A DNA stretch of 64,000 nucleotides from Coturnix japonica. Its lineage: Eukaryota; Chordata; Aves; Galliformes; Phasianidae. Below, piece by piece: positions 49,867 to 63,838 of this stretch (positions within the stretch are counted from its first letter, which is position 1; every line of letters starts with the position of its first letter). Both the position numbers and the translations under genes were made by a program. The notes below the pieces were generated by a model that was not told the DNA's origin, did no database searches, and was given only the letters and a program-made list of their open reading frames with translations. The stretch is from the NCBI RefSeq assembly GCF_001577835.2, contig NC_029518.1, forward strand, positions 47,959,640-48,023,639, given 5' to 3'.

Positions 49867-52290
49867 CAATGAACAGATGGACAGTCAGAAACAACAGTAG
49901 CTGAAATCAGTAACTTGCTTATAGCCCTGGAATTCTGTGACTGCAGTTTGCAGGCCAAGTATGTGCAAAGTAGAATTAGCTTTTATTCCCTCAGAAAATG
50001 GCTTTAGATCAACTTAGGACAATTTGCACTATTTTAATGTGCTGTTGGATTTTTTAATTTTTTTATTTATTTTTTAAGTACAGACTAGGTTTTGAAAACA
50101 ATCCTAGTGAAGCAAATACTGTTTTATAGATGATTACCTAATCTTTTACTTCTATAATATTTTGTACAAGAGAAAGCAGTCATTTTGCAATGGGCAGCTC
50201 TCATCACTGACTCATACAGGGACAAGCCAGAGGTACCAGGGATACCCTTACATGCTTGTGATGAAAGCACCTGATTAACTTGACATCTTCAGCAGCAATG
50301 GATATTGGGGAAAATTCATACTTACAGCATGACTCACAGCATGCTTACAGTACAAATATAGGCCAGAAGGAGTCTCTAATTTAACACAAGTCACCAAGGT
50401 CACAAGTTGCAGCAAAAAATGCTCTACAGATGTAGTAGGTCAGATCTGGAAACAATCATGAGATACTGGCTTAGGTGAACGTATTTTCTGGTTTTGGTGG
50501 ACTGGGGCATATGCTGTATATTATATTCGTTGTTTATTTTTAGATCAGTACCAACATTTTTTTTTTGCAAGTTTATTTTCCTTGCTTCCCTTATTCTTTC
50601 TCAGTCCTTAGCAGAGCCAAGCCTAAGCTGTTTGAAGTCAGCAGAAAGACTACTGCAAGCTTCAAAGGAACCTAAACCTGAATTCATTCTGAAGAATATT
50701 TCAGAATGATTCTTCTCCTGTGCTGAAGAATCATTTAACTGTAAGGATAGGAAGTACAAGTAGACAGCACCAAGCTCATAGAAATGGACAACTCTTCTAA
50801 GCAGACCATCTCATCTGTTCAGATTGCCTGTCATGTCTGGGGAGGTAGGTTTAGTATAGCATTCACCAGTCTGAGAACTTGTGACTGGTCGCAAGCCAAG
50901 ACCTTTTTATACAATTAAAAACCTGATGGTGGAAATGGCCATATAACTTGTTCCCAGCAACTGTTTGCACTTGATAACATATCCTGAATTAGATCAGATT
51001 TGATCTGATTTCAGTGAATCTGCTTGTGCTAATTTGTCTGTTCCAGAGTTCCACACTTCTCTCCGTACAGCCTGATTGATATCCACAGCAGACATTAAAT
51101 TCCTGCTTACCAATAACGGATTTCATAAACCTACTTGATATACAAATGATGTGTAAAATGTTTTATGAGGCAGAGTTTCAACTGCCAGATGTGAAATGGA
51201 AGGAAACATTGTCAGGCTAGGCTTATATAGGTATATTTAGTTTATTACGCCAAGATTTTTTTTGTCTATATGCTCTAAGTTTCACCAGAGTATACAGGTA
51301 TATCTGCTGTTCTTTATTGTTCAAGAGAAGATGCTCTATCAGTCTGCTCTCAAAAAGCATCTAGAATAATCTTCACTGCAAGGCTAAAATCCATGAAGTT
51401 AGAGGCCTTTCAAAACCAGCTAAATGTATCCATATGTCTCTGTAATTGGTATATCAGTTATGACTGATACAACTAGCTTTGCATGTTTACCTTGCACCTT
51501 CATTATCTCTTGCCATTCATCCTTTCTTATGCAGTCTCTGCTTAGTTATTTAAATAGATTATGAAGCATGATACTATTCACTCTATGTGTACGCAGATTT
51601 CTTTTCCTATCATGCTTCTATCACATGATAAAAGGTCACAATGCCAGGAGAATTACCATGCAATTATACATATACAAAGATAAATAATTTTTTCCTTTAT
51701 CTACATGGAAGAAATTTCTGCCTTTTAAGAATGTATGGGAACTTCTACATAAAGGATGGCCTAGGCCCAATTATTGAGAATTTATACTGTGAACAGAATC
51801 AGGATCTAAATGATACATACAGATGCATAATTTGCTTGAGCAATTAGCCTAAGGATAATGTGTTTCCTTGACTGGTTATATGACTCTGTGAGCTCCGTGT
51901 TTTAAATATTATCCATGTAATTAATATAGATTGAGGAGATGTCCAGAATTATAATGAATATGATAAGTCTTGAACTAAACAGATAACTGTATCAGGAGGA
52001 AAGAATTAGCCAGATTGTGTTGGGTTTTGGCAGACACTAACACGGGATAACAATATTTTCAGTTTCATTTTTCCCTTGCTGATATAAGCAATCCAGTCTC
52101 CAGAGACAAACAGGCATACAGAGCTCACTCCATCACCTTTTCCACTGTACTGTTCTTGTGTTCTGTCAGTGGCAACAAGATGGTAACAGCAGAAATTTGA
52201 CACAGAAATTCAGGAATGAAGCATCTGTCTGAACACACAGGAAGCATTTGAATTAGAGCAATATTTTTTAAAGCTCCTGTTTTTGGTTTG

Positions 52291-52319
52291 GTTTTTTTTT
52301 TCTTTTTCTTTTTCTTTTT
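52291..52319. repeat. T-rich (TTTTTC)n patch
   Basis: T run followed by three CTTTTT units. Confidence 0.85.
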
Positions 52320-54397
52320 GTTTACATGCATTTGAACAAATTCAAGGTCTCTGAATCCCATCTATTTAAGCTTAACAGGAAGTTCATTACTCTGATTCAG
52401 TGACTTTCACCTCCTGGAAACAGTTAAAATTACTGAACAGCTCTTCATTTGGAAATCTTTTGATATCAATGGTGTGTTTGATATCTCCCACTTTGGTCTT
52501 GGTTGTTTCAAAATGTGCTAAAGTTTAGTTCTTGCTGAAATGCCAGGTAACTACAGATTATCACCAATGATAATGTTAATTATTATTATTATTTTAATTC
52601 TGTGCAGAGCCAAATCTTTTCCAAGTAAAAGGTTTTGATTAAGAATTTCATAGACATGCAAACCAGAACTGAATGTCAAGATGTGAATGTTACAAATTTG
52701 GTACCTACATAGAAAAAGTACATATATGCATTTATCTGTCTATCCCCTACCCTGTTGGTGTGATATTACATAGATTATTTTTATATACATATAAATATAC
52801 ATTATTTATTTATGATATGTTATATATGGTAGAATATAATGAAATTATATATACAAGTGTGTATAAACATGCATGCATGTGCAAGTTTTTTTTGGGGTAC
52901 ACTTCATATATAAAGTTATAATATGCATAACATAGATATTAAAATACCCATGCATAAATATTATGAACAGAGCTCTTGGCTTGAATATATTTAAGGATTC
53001 CTAAGCCTATTGACTATTTTCATCTTGCTTTTATCATAATCTTAATTATTCATTATTCAGAATCACCTATGAAGAAAATTTTTCTAGGAAACATAATGAA
53101 AATCCATTTTATTCTCATTACTGCTGCTGCTTCATGACCTTCTCAAGTAAAATTGATTTTCAGGGAAGGTGCAGAGTATGGGGCGAAAACTTAGACCTGG
53201 AAAAATTATTGGCATGATGCTTACCCTGGTTGTCTTCTGTTTCTGCTTTTGGACATGACTTTCTAAATTAATGATAACTTTCACTGCGTTAATTTTCCTG
53301 TAAACACTTTTGTGCTTCCACTTGTAATAGCTTATGTCTTTGTTCATAGTGTGATATAAATTAAAGTGCCCTGCAGTTTCTTCTCTGCTCTTCTTCTGGA
53401 TTGTTCTAGTAGTGGTTGACAGAAAGCTATATAAATATGAATGAAAATAAAATCAAAATTAAAGAAAAACATCAAAATTAAAATAAAAAGAAAACTCATA
53501 TTTTGTGTGTAGAGTCATTCAAACTTGGTAGCTTTTGATTGTAACATGAACCCCCTGTTCATGTTTGTATCAGGTTTTTATTGGTGCAGTGTGTATTTAC
53601 TTTCTGTTGGAGAAACAATGTGAACTTTGCTGCTTAAGATTCTTTGTCTTACAGGTATAAAAAGAGAAAAAATAGTTTTCAGCTTCTACATGATCAAGAG
53701 AGGTTAACGGTTAAGAACAATCAGTAACTTTATTAAACCTTTTTCCAAGTAATTCTTTCATCTAAAATTACTTTTTTTGGGTTATGAACTCTCATTGCAT
53801 TTAATACTATTCTGACTTGTCTTTTATTTTCTGACCGTTGCATTGTAGGTATTGTGATATAAAATTCTACAATAATAGGAGTTGCTTTCTTCCAGGACAG
53901 TTCCACAGGGCTCTTATTGCATGTTAATATTTCAGAACAAATTGTCTCCTTAGTCTTTTAAATTCTGTGCTTACAGACAACTAATATAATCCAAGTAATA
54001 AGACATTCTATTTTACTGCTAAAACGTAAAGGACCTGCATGTAAATCACAATTCAGCAGCTAGGAGTTTTCTGCAAGATGAATACAGATAATACATTCAA
54101 ACCATAGATTAACCTTTTAAATATTATTTTCAGTTTCATTGCCTGTGTGAGATATTAAACATTAACCACATTCCTAGGCACTGTGAACACTTCACTACAT
54201 AGCTAAAGTGAGTTTGCATCGCAAGTGGATCATAATGGATAACAAATAGATGGAATTCAGTTTTTAATGGGACTCTACCTATGATAACAAGCATAAGCCT
54301 TAATTAAAATTTAGCCAAACTGAGTTCAGATTTACTCTCTAAGACACTGGATACTTCTGCAGTCCTTGCAAACTTGCTGACCATAAAATGGATAAAA

Positions 54398-54423
54398 TGA
54401 ATGAATGAATAAATAAATAAATG
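54398..54423. repeat. (AATG)n/(AAAT)n microsatellite
   Basis: Three AATG units passing into three AAAT units. Confidence 0.85.
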
Positions 54424-54872
54424 CAATACAAATTGTATATGCACAGAACTGAATACTATTTGACTGTTTCCAAAACACATTTTTACAGATTTAAGAATAG
54501 GTGATCCAACAGCTGTGCATTTAAAGATGCAGGAATTAGGTTGAACACTGTGATTCAAAACTTCAGAAAAATATGACTAGATTGACAAGAGAGATCAGAA
54601 AATTTGTAATACTCATTTTCCCACAAATGTGTTTCATCTCTCTAAATCTGAAAGCATTTGGATTAATGACCAGTCTTGTTCAAGAGCTCATGGCACAGCT
54701 GGATTCACTACACTAACTTCCCTTCATCTTTGCTCCTGGATGGCACTATCTTTCATTAAAAGGGGAAGTTGTGGGATTAATTCAACTGCACAAATCTGTG
54801 ATTAAAGAGTTTCAGTATCCAAATCCATTTAGCCTTCATACAGTTATGTGATGTTAAACCAACTATACTCAC

Positions 54873-55035
54873 CGAATCACAGAATCACAGAATGACCCGG
54901 GTTGGAAGGGACCTCAAGGATCATGAAGCTCCAACCCCACTGCCTGGCAGGGCCACCAAACTTCCACATTTACTAGATCAGGTTGCCCAGGGCCCCATCC
55001 AACCTGGCCTTGAACACCTCCAGGGACAGGGAGGT
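54873..55035 (-). mobile_element. CR1 LINE 3' fragment with octamer tail
   Basis: On the + strand it begins with GAATCACAGAATCACAGAAT, the reverse complement of the octamer tail. GGTTGGAAGGGACCTCAAGG, the CAGGTTGCCCAGGGCCCCAT block and TTGAACACCTCCAGGGACAG follow. It is well preserved and cut off at about 160 bp. Confidence 0.93.
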
Positions 55036-56115
55036 GTTAATACTCCTATAAACCTGATTTTAATGACCTCTGAGTCAAACTCCTGGAGTTCTAATTGTTT
55101 TGAATTTGATTAACCAATGCCACTTCAGAGAATTTCTAGCACACAAACCAAACCCCAAAACACATCTAAAAATCCCACTTAGGGCCTCCATTAGGAGAAG
55201 AAGTATGTAGTCTACCAGTTTAACTAACCCACAACTCAAGGAATTACATGCACTAAGAGTTTATATAATTAAACTTGTAATAGAGGCTAAATGGGAGATT
55301 TTGATTAGGAAGATAAATAACTGCAATTCTTACATTTTGCTTTGTTTATGCATAGTATTTCTGTCTTATTTCAGTTCCATAATCATGGTAAGCATGATAA
55401 TTAGCTTAGTAAACCTCTGGAATATCTCATTGACTCTGAATGGCTTCACCACTGATGCTAAAAAATCCTCAGACTTTTTTGAATAATATAAATTACTGTA
55501 AGAATTCAGAATACAGGAAAGGTCTTGACTCTACACATGCTAAGAAAAGTCATGATGTAAGAAGCTGGCTGATGTTCTTTCATAACTACAAAAGAACAAG
55601 ACTTATAAAGAGACAAATTTAAAAAGTAAAAGATTTTATCTTGAGTACCGGTTAAAAGGTGGCTGAGAACCCATTAGTTACTAACATATCTAGCATTTCT
55701 CAGTATACTCATAGACAATAAACAAATGCCTGACAAATTCTAGTACATGAGAAAAAAAAAATGGAAGTAAAGACAGCCAAATCATGTCAATTTCAAATTA
55801 TTTTAAAATAATTAACTTTAAATTTGGACTTGTTCTGTAGTTTTGTGTACTTGAATATTGGGTATATACTGTAATGTATGCATAAACTAAGCTTCTTCAG
55901 ATAAACGAAGCTCAATTTATAGTCTGCTCATTAGTAATATTTTTGGAGCATCACTTGTGTTTCCTGACTGGATATTGTTGGATAGTTGCTTAGGCTGTGC
56001 AAAGTGAGCCTATAAATGCCATGATAGGGGCCACGTTTTTACCAGCTAAACATAATGCTCTGATAACATTTATTACTAGTTGTGCAGATGGAAACAAACT
56101 ACACTACACTGCACT
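55036..56115. other. Noncoding sequence, nothing recognised
   Basis: AT-rich sequence between a CR1 fragment and the solo LTR. No feature can be supported. Confidence 0.5.
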
Positions 56116-57080
56116 TGTAAGAGAGAAGCTAGAATATATTTATTGACAAAGTATATGTAGTGATTTAACAGTAACTTAATAAGATTTGAGATGGCTAGTT
56201 ACACTTATCACTTTCTGCAAAGAGGGTAGGCTAATGGATACAATACAGTGATTTAACAAAGCTTAATTGTAAATAAGGCAGTGACTTAACAAGATTCGAG
56301 ATGGCTGGATACACTTGGGTATTTACTGCATAGAGAGTAGGGTAAACACACATATACTGGAGGCCCTCCCATTGAGTTACGAGGTTCAGACTGGACCCCC
56401 TTCTTGCTTTTTAAGCTCCTTGAACAGTGAAGGTAAGGAGCATAGGTGACACTGGATCCACTCCTAATCTTGGTCAATGATTTGTGTCTAAGGGAGTACA
56501 CGTGCACAATCAATCTAATATATAATACTTGTGAGGCTAACAAAGATAAAATAACCAATCTAAGATGCGATCCTTGAGAAGCTAACAAAGCCTTAGATCA
56601 GTCTAAGATACGTGGCGTATTTCTTTGGAAGGCTAACAAAGCCAATTACAGAGGCTCTGTATTGGCAAGGCATCGACATCAAGGTGTAAGGGATCTCTGC
56701 ATAGACATAATCTCAGTAGATGTCCCTGCTTGAAGGGAGATGTCATGCAGCCAGCTGCCATGCAGGAAAGCTCAGAGTGGGCTTTAAGGTTTCTCAATAT
56801 TTACGGGGTAAGATGATGACTCGTAGGTCCTTAAGTTGCTTTTTTGGGGGTGCATGGCCTTCAGCTGTTGAATAAGGTGTTTGTATATCAGCTATTTCAG
56901 TCCCCAGTATTGAAGCAGAGTTGTAGCTGCTAATCAGTCATAGCAAGAGTGTTACCAGTACTGTTACCCATTGTCCACCACTGCAAGGCCTTGTCTGCAA
57001 AGCCAGATCAAATAGTGGAGTAGAGCAATATTGTGGAAGGGAGAAGGGCAGGGAAGGAGCAGAAGAGGTCAGAAGGAGCA
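56116..57080 (-). mobile_element. Solo LTR of an endogenous retrovirus (fossil)
   Basis: A 965-bp block with TG...CA ends (TGTAAG at 56116, GAGCA at 57080) is flanked by the 4-bp direct repeat CACT (56112-56115 and 57081-57084). In minus orientation an AATAAA signal (56139-56144) lies near the 3' end, as in an LTR. The inside has two sets of short internal repeats: three units of about 45-50 bp ending GCTAACAAAG (about 56506-56641), and two units of about 68 bp (56169-56236 and 56279-56344). No gag, pol or env sequence is present. Solo LTRs form by recombination between the two LTRs of a provirus. The family is unassigned, and age cannot be estimated without a consensus. Confidence 0.65.
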
Positions 57081-57718
57081 CACTGTGATATCTCCCCATC
57101 TTCAGATTCCATAGAAAATGCTTTCTACTTTATTTACATTAAAACTGAGTAGTTTACAAACCAGACAAAAATCACTAACACAACATTTTCCATTTTCTAC
57201 AATGCAAATCTAAATGGCAGTTAAAATTCCACCTGCCTACAGTGATTTGGTTAATCATAGAAACTTCTTTCAGAAATGTGGAAGAGCAGAAAGCAAGAAT
57301 TTCTAGATAAAAGGGCTCGAAGGAAATGATGAATAATATTTTTATTCCTCTGCTAGTATAAAATGATAAAGAAATGAGCATGAAGATCCCTTATCAATCC
57401 ATACACCAAAAAGCTGTGTAATCTATGAACAAAGTAAGGCATAATTAGAGACAAATTTGTTTTCATTGTCTTTCTGGGAAAACTTTGAGGAAAAACAACA
57501 CTTTCATCTGTGCGTGATATTTAATAAATTATCAACCATCCACATTATGATGGTTTGTTGCCTATTTCAAAATACAGCATGGAACTGAGTAACCATGAGG
57601 TATTTATCTATAATATTAGAAGACACTAGAAATGGCTTGCCTCTTGCCACATGGGTGATGCTAGAACACTTCTGTACAGCTTGTACTTACACTACTATTC
57701 AATATATGAGTAGGAAAT

Positions 57719-57788
57719 GAAAAAAAAAACAAAACAAAACAACAACAACAAAAAAAAAAGAAACCAAAACAAAAAAACCAAACAAACC
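57719..57788. repeat. A-rich (AAAAC/AAC)n low-complexity stretch
   Basis: A-runs broken by single C residues and one G. Confidence 0.9.
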
Positions 57789-59125
57789 ACCAACTGTTTC
57801 CACAGAATTTGAGACTTTAGGCTACATTTTAAGGCTAATAAATAACTGCTGACTTTTGTTACAAACCATCGAAAATAGGAAGGTCCTTATTACACCACAA
57901 AAGTGAATCAATGCAGGTGTGAGACCTGAAGGTTACATGCTATCCCTTATGTCACGTGGGAACAAAATATCCTCATCTATTCCCTTTTAAATACAAATTA
58001 TTTTCTTTTTACAAGGAAAATTTATGACAAATGAAAATTCAGTTTTATGTTTATCTATGGTCGATAATTGAATTGAAAAATGTGAATGCCTGCCCTTTCT
58101 TTTCTTTGTATACACCCATCACCATCACATCCAATCCTTCTCTCATTTTCCTTTCAAAACAATAGGAGAAACCAAGCACAAGAAACTGATCATGTCTTTC
58201 TTGTCAAGCATGACTACTGAAATGTGCCATGGTCTATACAAGTGATTTGTAATTTTTCTCTGACTAGGACATTAAACTACAACTCCTTTTGAAATTTCTA
58301 GTGCTTCTTCAAAATAATTCAGAAATACTGAAGAACAAAGAAATAGAAAGAGCAACCCTATATATCTTATCTACACATTCATTGCAGTCTTATCTGCGGT
58401 ACATTTCTAGAAAAATGGAGAAAAGCCAATTTTAGTTGATACCGAGTGCTCAATTCTTGACAAACAAATTTGGAGCATTCCTTGTCAGTTTTGCAGAGAA
58501 AATCAAAATCTGAAATCCAAATAAATTGCATGCTCTTAGTCTCTATCCCACTGACCTTAGCCTCTGTCCACTGCACCATTAAGTCCATTTATAGTGACTT
58601 CAAAATAAAAGCTGAGAACTGTATGACATTTGTTTTTTGCAGATTTTCATGGATTCTGCACAACATACTCAGAGGTCCCTAAGGGAACTAGCTTCTGCCT
58701 GGTTCAGCTTCCCCCCAGAGCTGATGATTTGGACTATTTGGTAACCTTCTATCACCAAAATCTCATTGTCAGTTGTATGACTTTGCTTTGGACATGCTTA
58801 TGCTCCACAGGAGAATAAATCACGTATTTATCTACTTTCCTTGGTGACTGTTAAAGGGAAAAAGGAATACTGAATTCCAGATCCTCACATGATGGAAATC
58901 AGTGTCACTAATGTGAATAGAGTTGCACCAGTGACTGTTGGCCCATGCTGTATTCTGTTCTTTATAGTGTATTTTTCCACATATTAATTTTAAGGGACCC
59001 TCCCCCCTCTCACCCCCAAAGAGCTATTATGCTCTACATTACAAAAAGCATGTTTTATTCATGTATTGAAAATGTTCCAGATATTTTAATATAATGTATC
59101 CTTAACTTGAAGCACTGTCTATTTA

Positions 59126-59209
59126 ATGCAAATAAATACTGTCTGTTTAATGCAAATACAATTAATGCAAATAGCTATCATAAAGCAGCATACCTAATTT
59201 TATGCAAAG
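59126..59209. promoter_or_regulatory. Cluster of POU-type octamer motifs (candidate enhancer core)
   Basis: Three perfect ATGCAAAT octamers occur at 59126-59133, 59150-59157 and 59165-59172, with a one-mismatch ATGCAAAG at 59202-59209, all on the + strand. The first two lie in a 24-bp imperfect direct repeat (ACTGTCTATTTAATGCAAAT / ACTGTCTGTTTAATGCAAAT). ATGCAAAT is the classical binding site of POU/Oct factors. Regulatory function is inferred, and local duplication of AT-rich sequence is the alternative. Confidence 0.35.
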
Positions 59210-59309
59210 AAAAATTTAGTAGGCTATTCTTAGTATCTGCATAAAAAGTCATTACTCTGGTAAGTATTCTGGGCTAAATTTTGTTATACACTTCAGAGCT
59301 ACTTAATGG

Positions 59310-59310
<1 letters not shown>

Positions 59311-59340
<30 letters not shown>

Positions 59341-59358
59341 AAAAAAAAAGAAAATAAA
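59311..59358. repeat. Poly(A) tract
   Basis: A run of 27 A, then GG and a further A-rich stretch. Confidence 0.9.
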
Positions 59359-62300
59359 GCAATGAAATATATTTGCTAAATTTAATCCAATCAGAAAATT
59401 TGTTATGCAGATGATGTAGCATTTAGCAAATTTGTGATATTTATTATTTCATAGTAAGAATGATCTCTAGAAACTTTATATGCCTTTGTTGTTTTCATCT
59501 GTAAACACATTATGTATCTTGAAAACATTGTCTTATTTGTACAGGAAATTATTAATTTCCTCCATCTGTTTTCATTTTTCACATGCTTGTTCTGTCATAT
59601 TTTCAAGCTCTCTTTCTTCCTTCCTTTTTTATCATCTTCTGAGGATTAAGGGAAAAAAACCTCACTTTTTCTCAGATACTTTTATTTAATCCTCTCTGCC
59701 CTGTTACCTTCTTGCATCTCCTATCTCAGCTGAGGTTCATGACATTTCTATCCAGATTTCATTGATATGAATTTTATGAACATCTTTTCAATATATTTTT
59801 TTTTGTAAAAGAAGAGGTTTATTGCTCTGTAGTCCTACTGAAGTAACACTTTTAGTGAATACAATCTGGTACTCAAACATATTTTCTAATGAAAGAATCA
59901 CACTGAAGGGACCATACTTTTAGGGAAAGCTGTAATGATGACCTGAATTTGTGCCTCACTACAATTACTGTGACAGAAGAAGTGGTTAAGGGAAGACTTC
60001 AGTGTGTGTCTACTTACCCATTCCCAGTTTTTGCTATAGAGGTAGTATGGAATTGATCTTGACAAAAGTGATGGTGATGGGGGAGAAATTAAATCAGGAA
60101 TCCTGATTGAAGGTACCGGAGCGCAGAAAGCTGGGTACCACCAGCCGTGGAAAGGCCTTGTACAAAGCCTCTGGTTGCATTTTAACTGCCCATGCACGGG
60201 AAGTTGTGTTGAGCAATTGAGAATGAGGCAAAAATATCTGATTTTGGTTAAAAAATCTTTATGTTTGATAACACTGACAAACCTATGCAACTCTGAGTTG
60301 TTTTCAGACTGTTCGGTATTACAGTTATGTGAACTGTGAGTCCTTACTAAGAAACATTTTCAGGAAGTAGAAGGAAATAACCTTTACAGAATTTGAATCA
60401 TATGACAAGTGTTTCCACTTGTAACTGTTAACCAGAGAAAAAACGCAGTGCATATGTGTCTTTCATCACGAATGGAAATTTATTCCTTTGAGTTTTCTTA
60501 GCACACTGAGTAATATTTCACTCCTGGATATGGGTAACATCAGAGGTATAGTTCTTATTTTGGATATATTGAGGCCCACCCCCTAAAAGAACTTGATATC
60601 TGTGCAACATCCTTCTGAAACTCATTTCCCTCCTGGTCATCCCTGAACCCAGCCAGACCCTACTTCAGAAGAGGACGTGTACTGCAACCATGCAGCATCT
60701 CCAAGGGGAGATTTGCCTGCCATCTGTGTAGCTGAAGAGATGGGTGTAGTTGTGTGGGCTGAGCACTAAAATACTGCATGAGAGAAAGTTGCAGGTGCTG
60801 CAGCCAGTGGTAAATGATGGTACTGACATTGCATTCTCAAGCTCTGCCAGAGCTGCACTCTGTACTCTTACAGGAGCAAATATGGAGTCACCTTAATATT
60901 TTCTGGCACAATTTCAGAGCTGTCGTCAGACTGGTTAAATTGATACTTTTTTCTTTTTTTACTTTCTTCCAGCAGTTCCCCCGTCAGATCTTGTCTCATC
61001 TGTGCTTGCTTGGATCAGATATTAAAAGTTTGATATTTCACCCTTACTGTACCAAGAATGAAAATATCTTAACTGATCTTGGATATGTGAATCTGGAAAC
61101 ATTACAGATCTTCCTGTTCTCTCATCAAAATATGTTATTTTGTTGTGTGACTTGGACTGAGATTAATGAGTTTGACAGTTATGAAGCCCAGACCTGTAGC
61201 AAATGTAAACAGTTAATAAAATATCATGCATTCTACATTCATTTGTAACTCACACATTCATCTTGGTTTCCTTGTAATTGCTGTGAAACAGAGTTTCAGA
61301 TTATTATTTACCTGCTACGGTAAAATTAGCACATTTCTAATTGCTTCAAGATGGAAAACTAAAGCTGAACAAGTAAGCCTAATCACAGTCCATGTCACAC
61401 ATTACAGGAACTGATACTTGTTGCTTTTGACAGAGTTAACAGCCAATAGAATAACAAACATAATGGTCTTATTAGGCTGCTAAGTTTAAAAGTGTAATTA
61501 GTCAAAACTGAATGCAACTCAATTTCTGGAGAGACTGTTATCTGAGGGAAAGGGAGTGTTACATTATGTTTGGGTGAATGATTAGAAGGAGAGAAAATTA
61601 GCTTGTTGTCTTCACAGTGCAAAAACCAGAAGCCTGATACATTTTGACTAGCATTATTAAGCATAAAGATCATAGAGTATGTCAAGGAAGCGTGAAAAAG
61701 CTATCGTTTGGGTTTCTGCAACAACAGTCTCACAGTCTCTGCATGACGGGTTAGTGTTGGCTGCCTGCCCAGCCCCCACCAATCTGCACTCACATTCCCG
61801 CTCCTCAGTAGGAAGAAAGTCATGGGCTCAGATAAGAACAGGGAGCTCTCAGCCAGTACTGATTTGGGCAAAACAGACTTAATATATCTTCATATTTATA
61901 TATTTAATAAACTTCCCTAAGAGTCTGACACATTTTTACATGTAAGCAGTGGTCTGGCACAGAGCTATGAATTTTGCATTTTTTCTGTAAGCATAATGAA
62001 CTCAGCTTGCCAAAGACCAGCATTCTGGCACTTACTTTTTCACAAGAACAGGAGGAATGTTTTAATCATGATCTACAGATATCTCATCAGCATAAAAACA
62101 GCATGGTTTAGGAAGGAGTTCTGTTCTTCAGTGTTGACAGACTCTTTCCCTCTGGTGTTACTCTGCTGCTGTTTCGGACTCTATCTCATTCACAGGTCCC
62201 CCTCTTCATTCTGTCCATCCTTCCACTTCTACAGTCTGGCAAATCCATAAACTTGTATGGGTCACCTCTGACATACCATGCAGATTACAGCACTGAGCTG

Positions 62301-63838
62301 TGCATCCATTGTGCTTACTATTTTAAGGAGCCTAACTGCTCCATCTCCTCAGACAAAAGCACAGTTCTGATGTGTTTATCGAGTTAAGAGTCTGATCCTC
62401 ACAGATCCAAGAGAATCTTGGATTGCAGTCATCAGCAGCTTGCAGTATAACACTATTTACTGGAAAGCTTCCTTTCCCCCACTTATTTCCTCAAGAGGTC
62501 AGCTAATTAGGATTTTGGTTTTTTTTTTTGTTTTTTTTTTTCCACAAAATTTTTGCTTCAATAAACAAAATCAGTTTAAACTTCCATCGTTACTTAATTT
62601 GTAAACCTACTTAGTTTTGCAAAATGGATTAAAAGAGCTCTTTTTAGTTCAAATAACTCCTTGAAAAAACTGGAGCTATTTCAAGCCTCCTGGCTTTCCT
62701 GGCACATAGGACACTCCTGCCTGACAGCTTTCATCATTTTGTTTTTAATTCTCCTGCAACTGTCATGACAAATTTGAAAGACCATATTGCTACCTCTGGC
62801 TTGCCCTTGCCAAACATCTTAACAGAACTGGTTTACTGAAAAACAGGAGAACATTTCAAATAATCAGCAAGTTTTATCCTCTGACAATGAAACCATGGCA
62901 ACATTTTGCAAAGTGACTACCAGCCAGTAACAGCAACTAAGGGAAAGCTGGTATCAGTTACTTTAATGTGGATGCCACTAAATATGTCTGTTTTGATAGT
63001 GGACATGAAATACATAGATGCAATGGAGAGAGAAGAGGAAATTACTTGAAGCTCAGCTGCAATTGGTACAGAAGGTGAGGTCTGACCTGGCCATTGCAGA
63101 GATGCACTAAAAGGCTGAATGCTGGAGTGCTGCACCTCCAATTCTCTCCAGGGAAAGACCCACTCTAAGTTTGCAGAGAAAATACTCTGGCTTCCTTTCC
63201 TTACATATACAATGTACTTCTTACTCTGTGTAATTACTTACTCGGTGTAATACTCTGAGTGTGCAGTTCACCGCCTAGGCACTTGCTGTGGTTTGTTTGC
63301 AAGGTTTATGTGATTGCCTTAACCCACTTTCTGGGTTGCCAACTAATCCCAAAACACCTTCAAATTTGCTCCTTTGTTCTAATGCTCTGTTGGGTGCCGA
63401 AACATTGAGAATTAAAATCCATTGTTTCTCTACTTTTTTTCATGACTAAAGGATTCTCTTCTACAATATGGTTTTCTTGACTCTGTCACAAACTAGTTAT
63501 AAAACACCCATGACAGATTTCCACTGTTTCTGAATCATACCATTCTAACACACAGTAGTTGTGTAGGAAAAACAAATTACTCTCTGTAGGAAAGAAAACC
63601 AGCATAACAGTGTTACAATGTCAGATAAGATTCTGGTGTAGAGCCAGGGCTGTGTCACGATGAGGTGAACTTTTATACATACCATTCCAGAGTCTAAGGC
63701 ACAGTTGTACTTTTAGTAAGAGGGAAGGATACAGCATTTTTTATGAAGTCACGAAAAAGAGCTTCTGCATTTCTTGATTTTTCCCTAATTTATTTTTCAT
63801 TACATTACTGAATTTCTCGAGTCCTTTCCTTGAGTAAA

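Larger units (their letters stand above)
46945..54872. other. Noncoding gene-poor sequence
   Basis: No gene or dispersed repeat was recognised in about 7.9 kb. Simple repeats include TTA-rich sequence at about 47203-47235 and 52577-52600, (AAAT)n at 49838-49866, TTTTTC at 52291-52319 and (AATG/AAAT)n at 54398-54423. The open frames are short and without homology. Confidence 0.55.
57085..63838. other. Noncoding gene-poor sequence
   Basis: No gene recognised in about 6.7 kb. It contains an A-rich (AAAAC)-like patch at 57719-57788, the octamer cluster at 59126-59209, a poly(A) stretch at 59311-59358 and T runs near 62518-62541. The stretch 60100-60210 is locally richer in GC and CpG than its surroundings, with no assignable identity. 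Confidence 0.55.
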
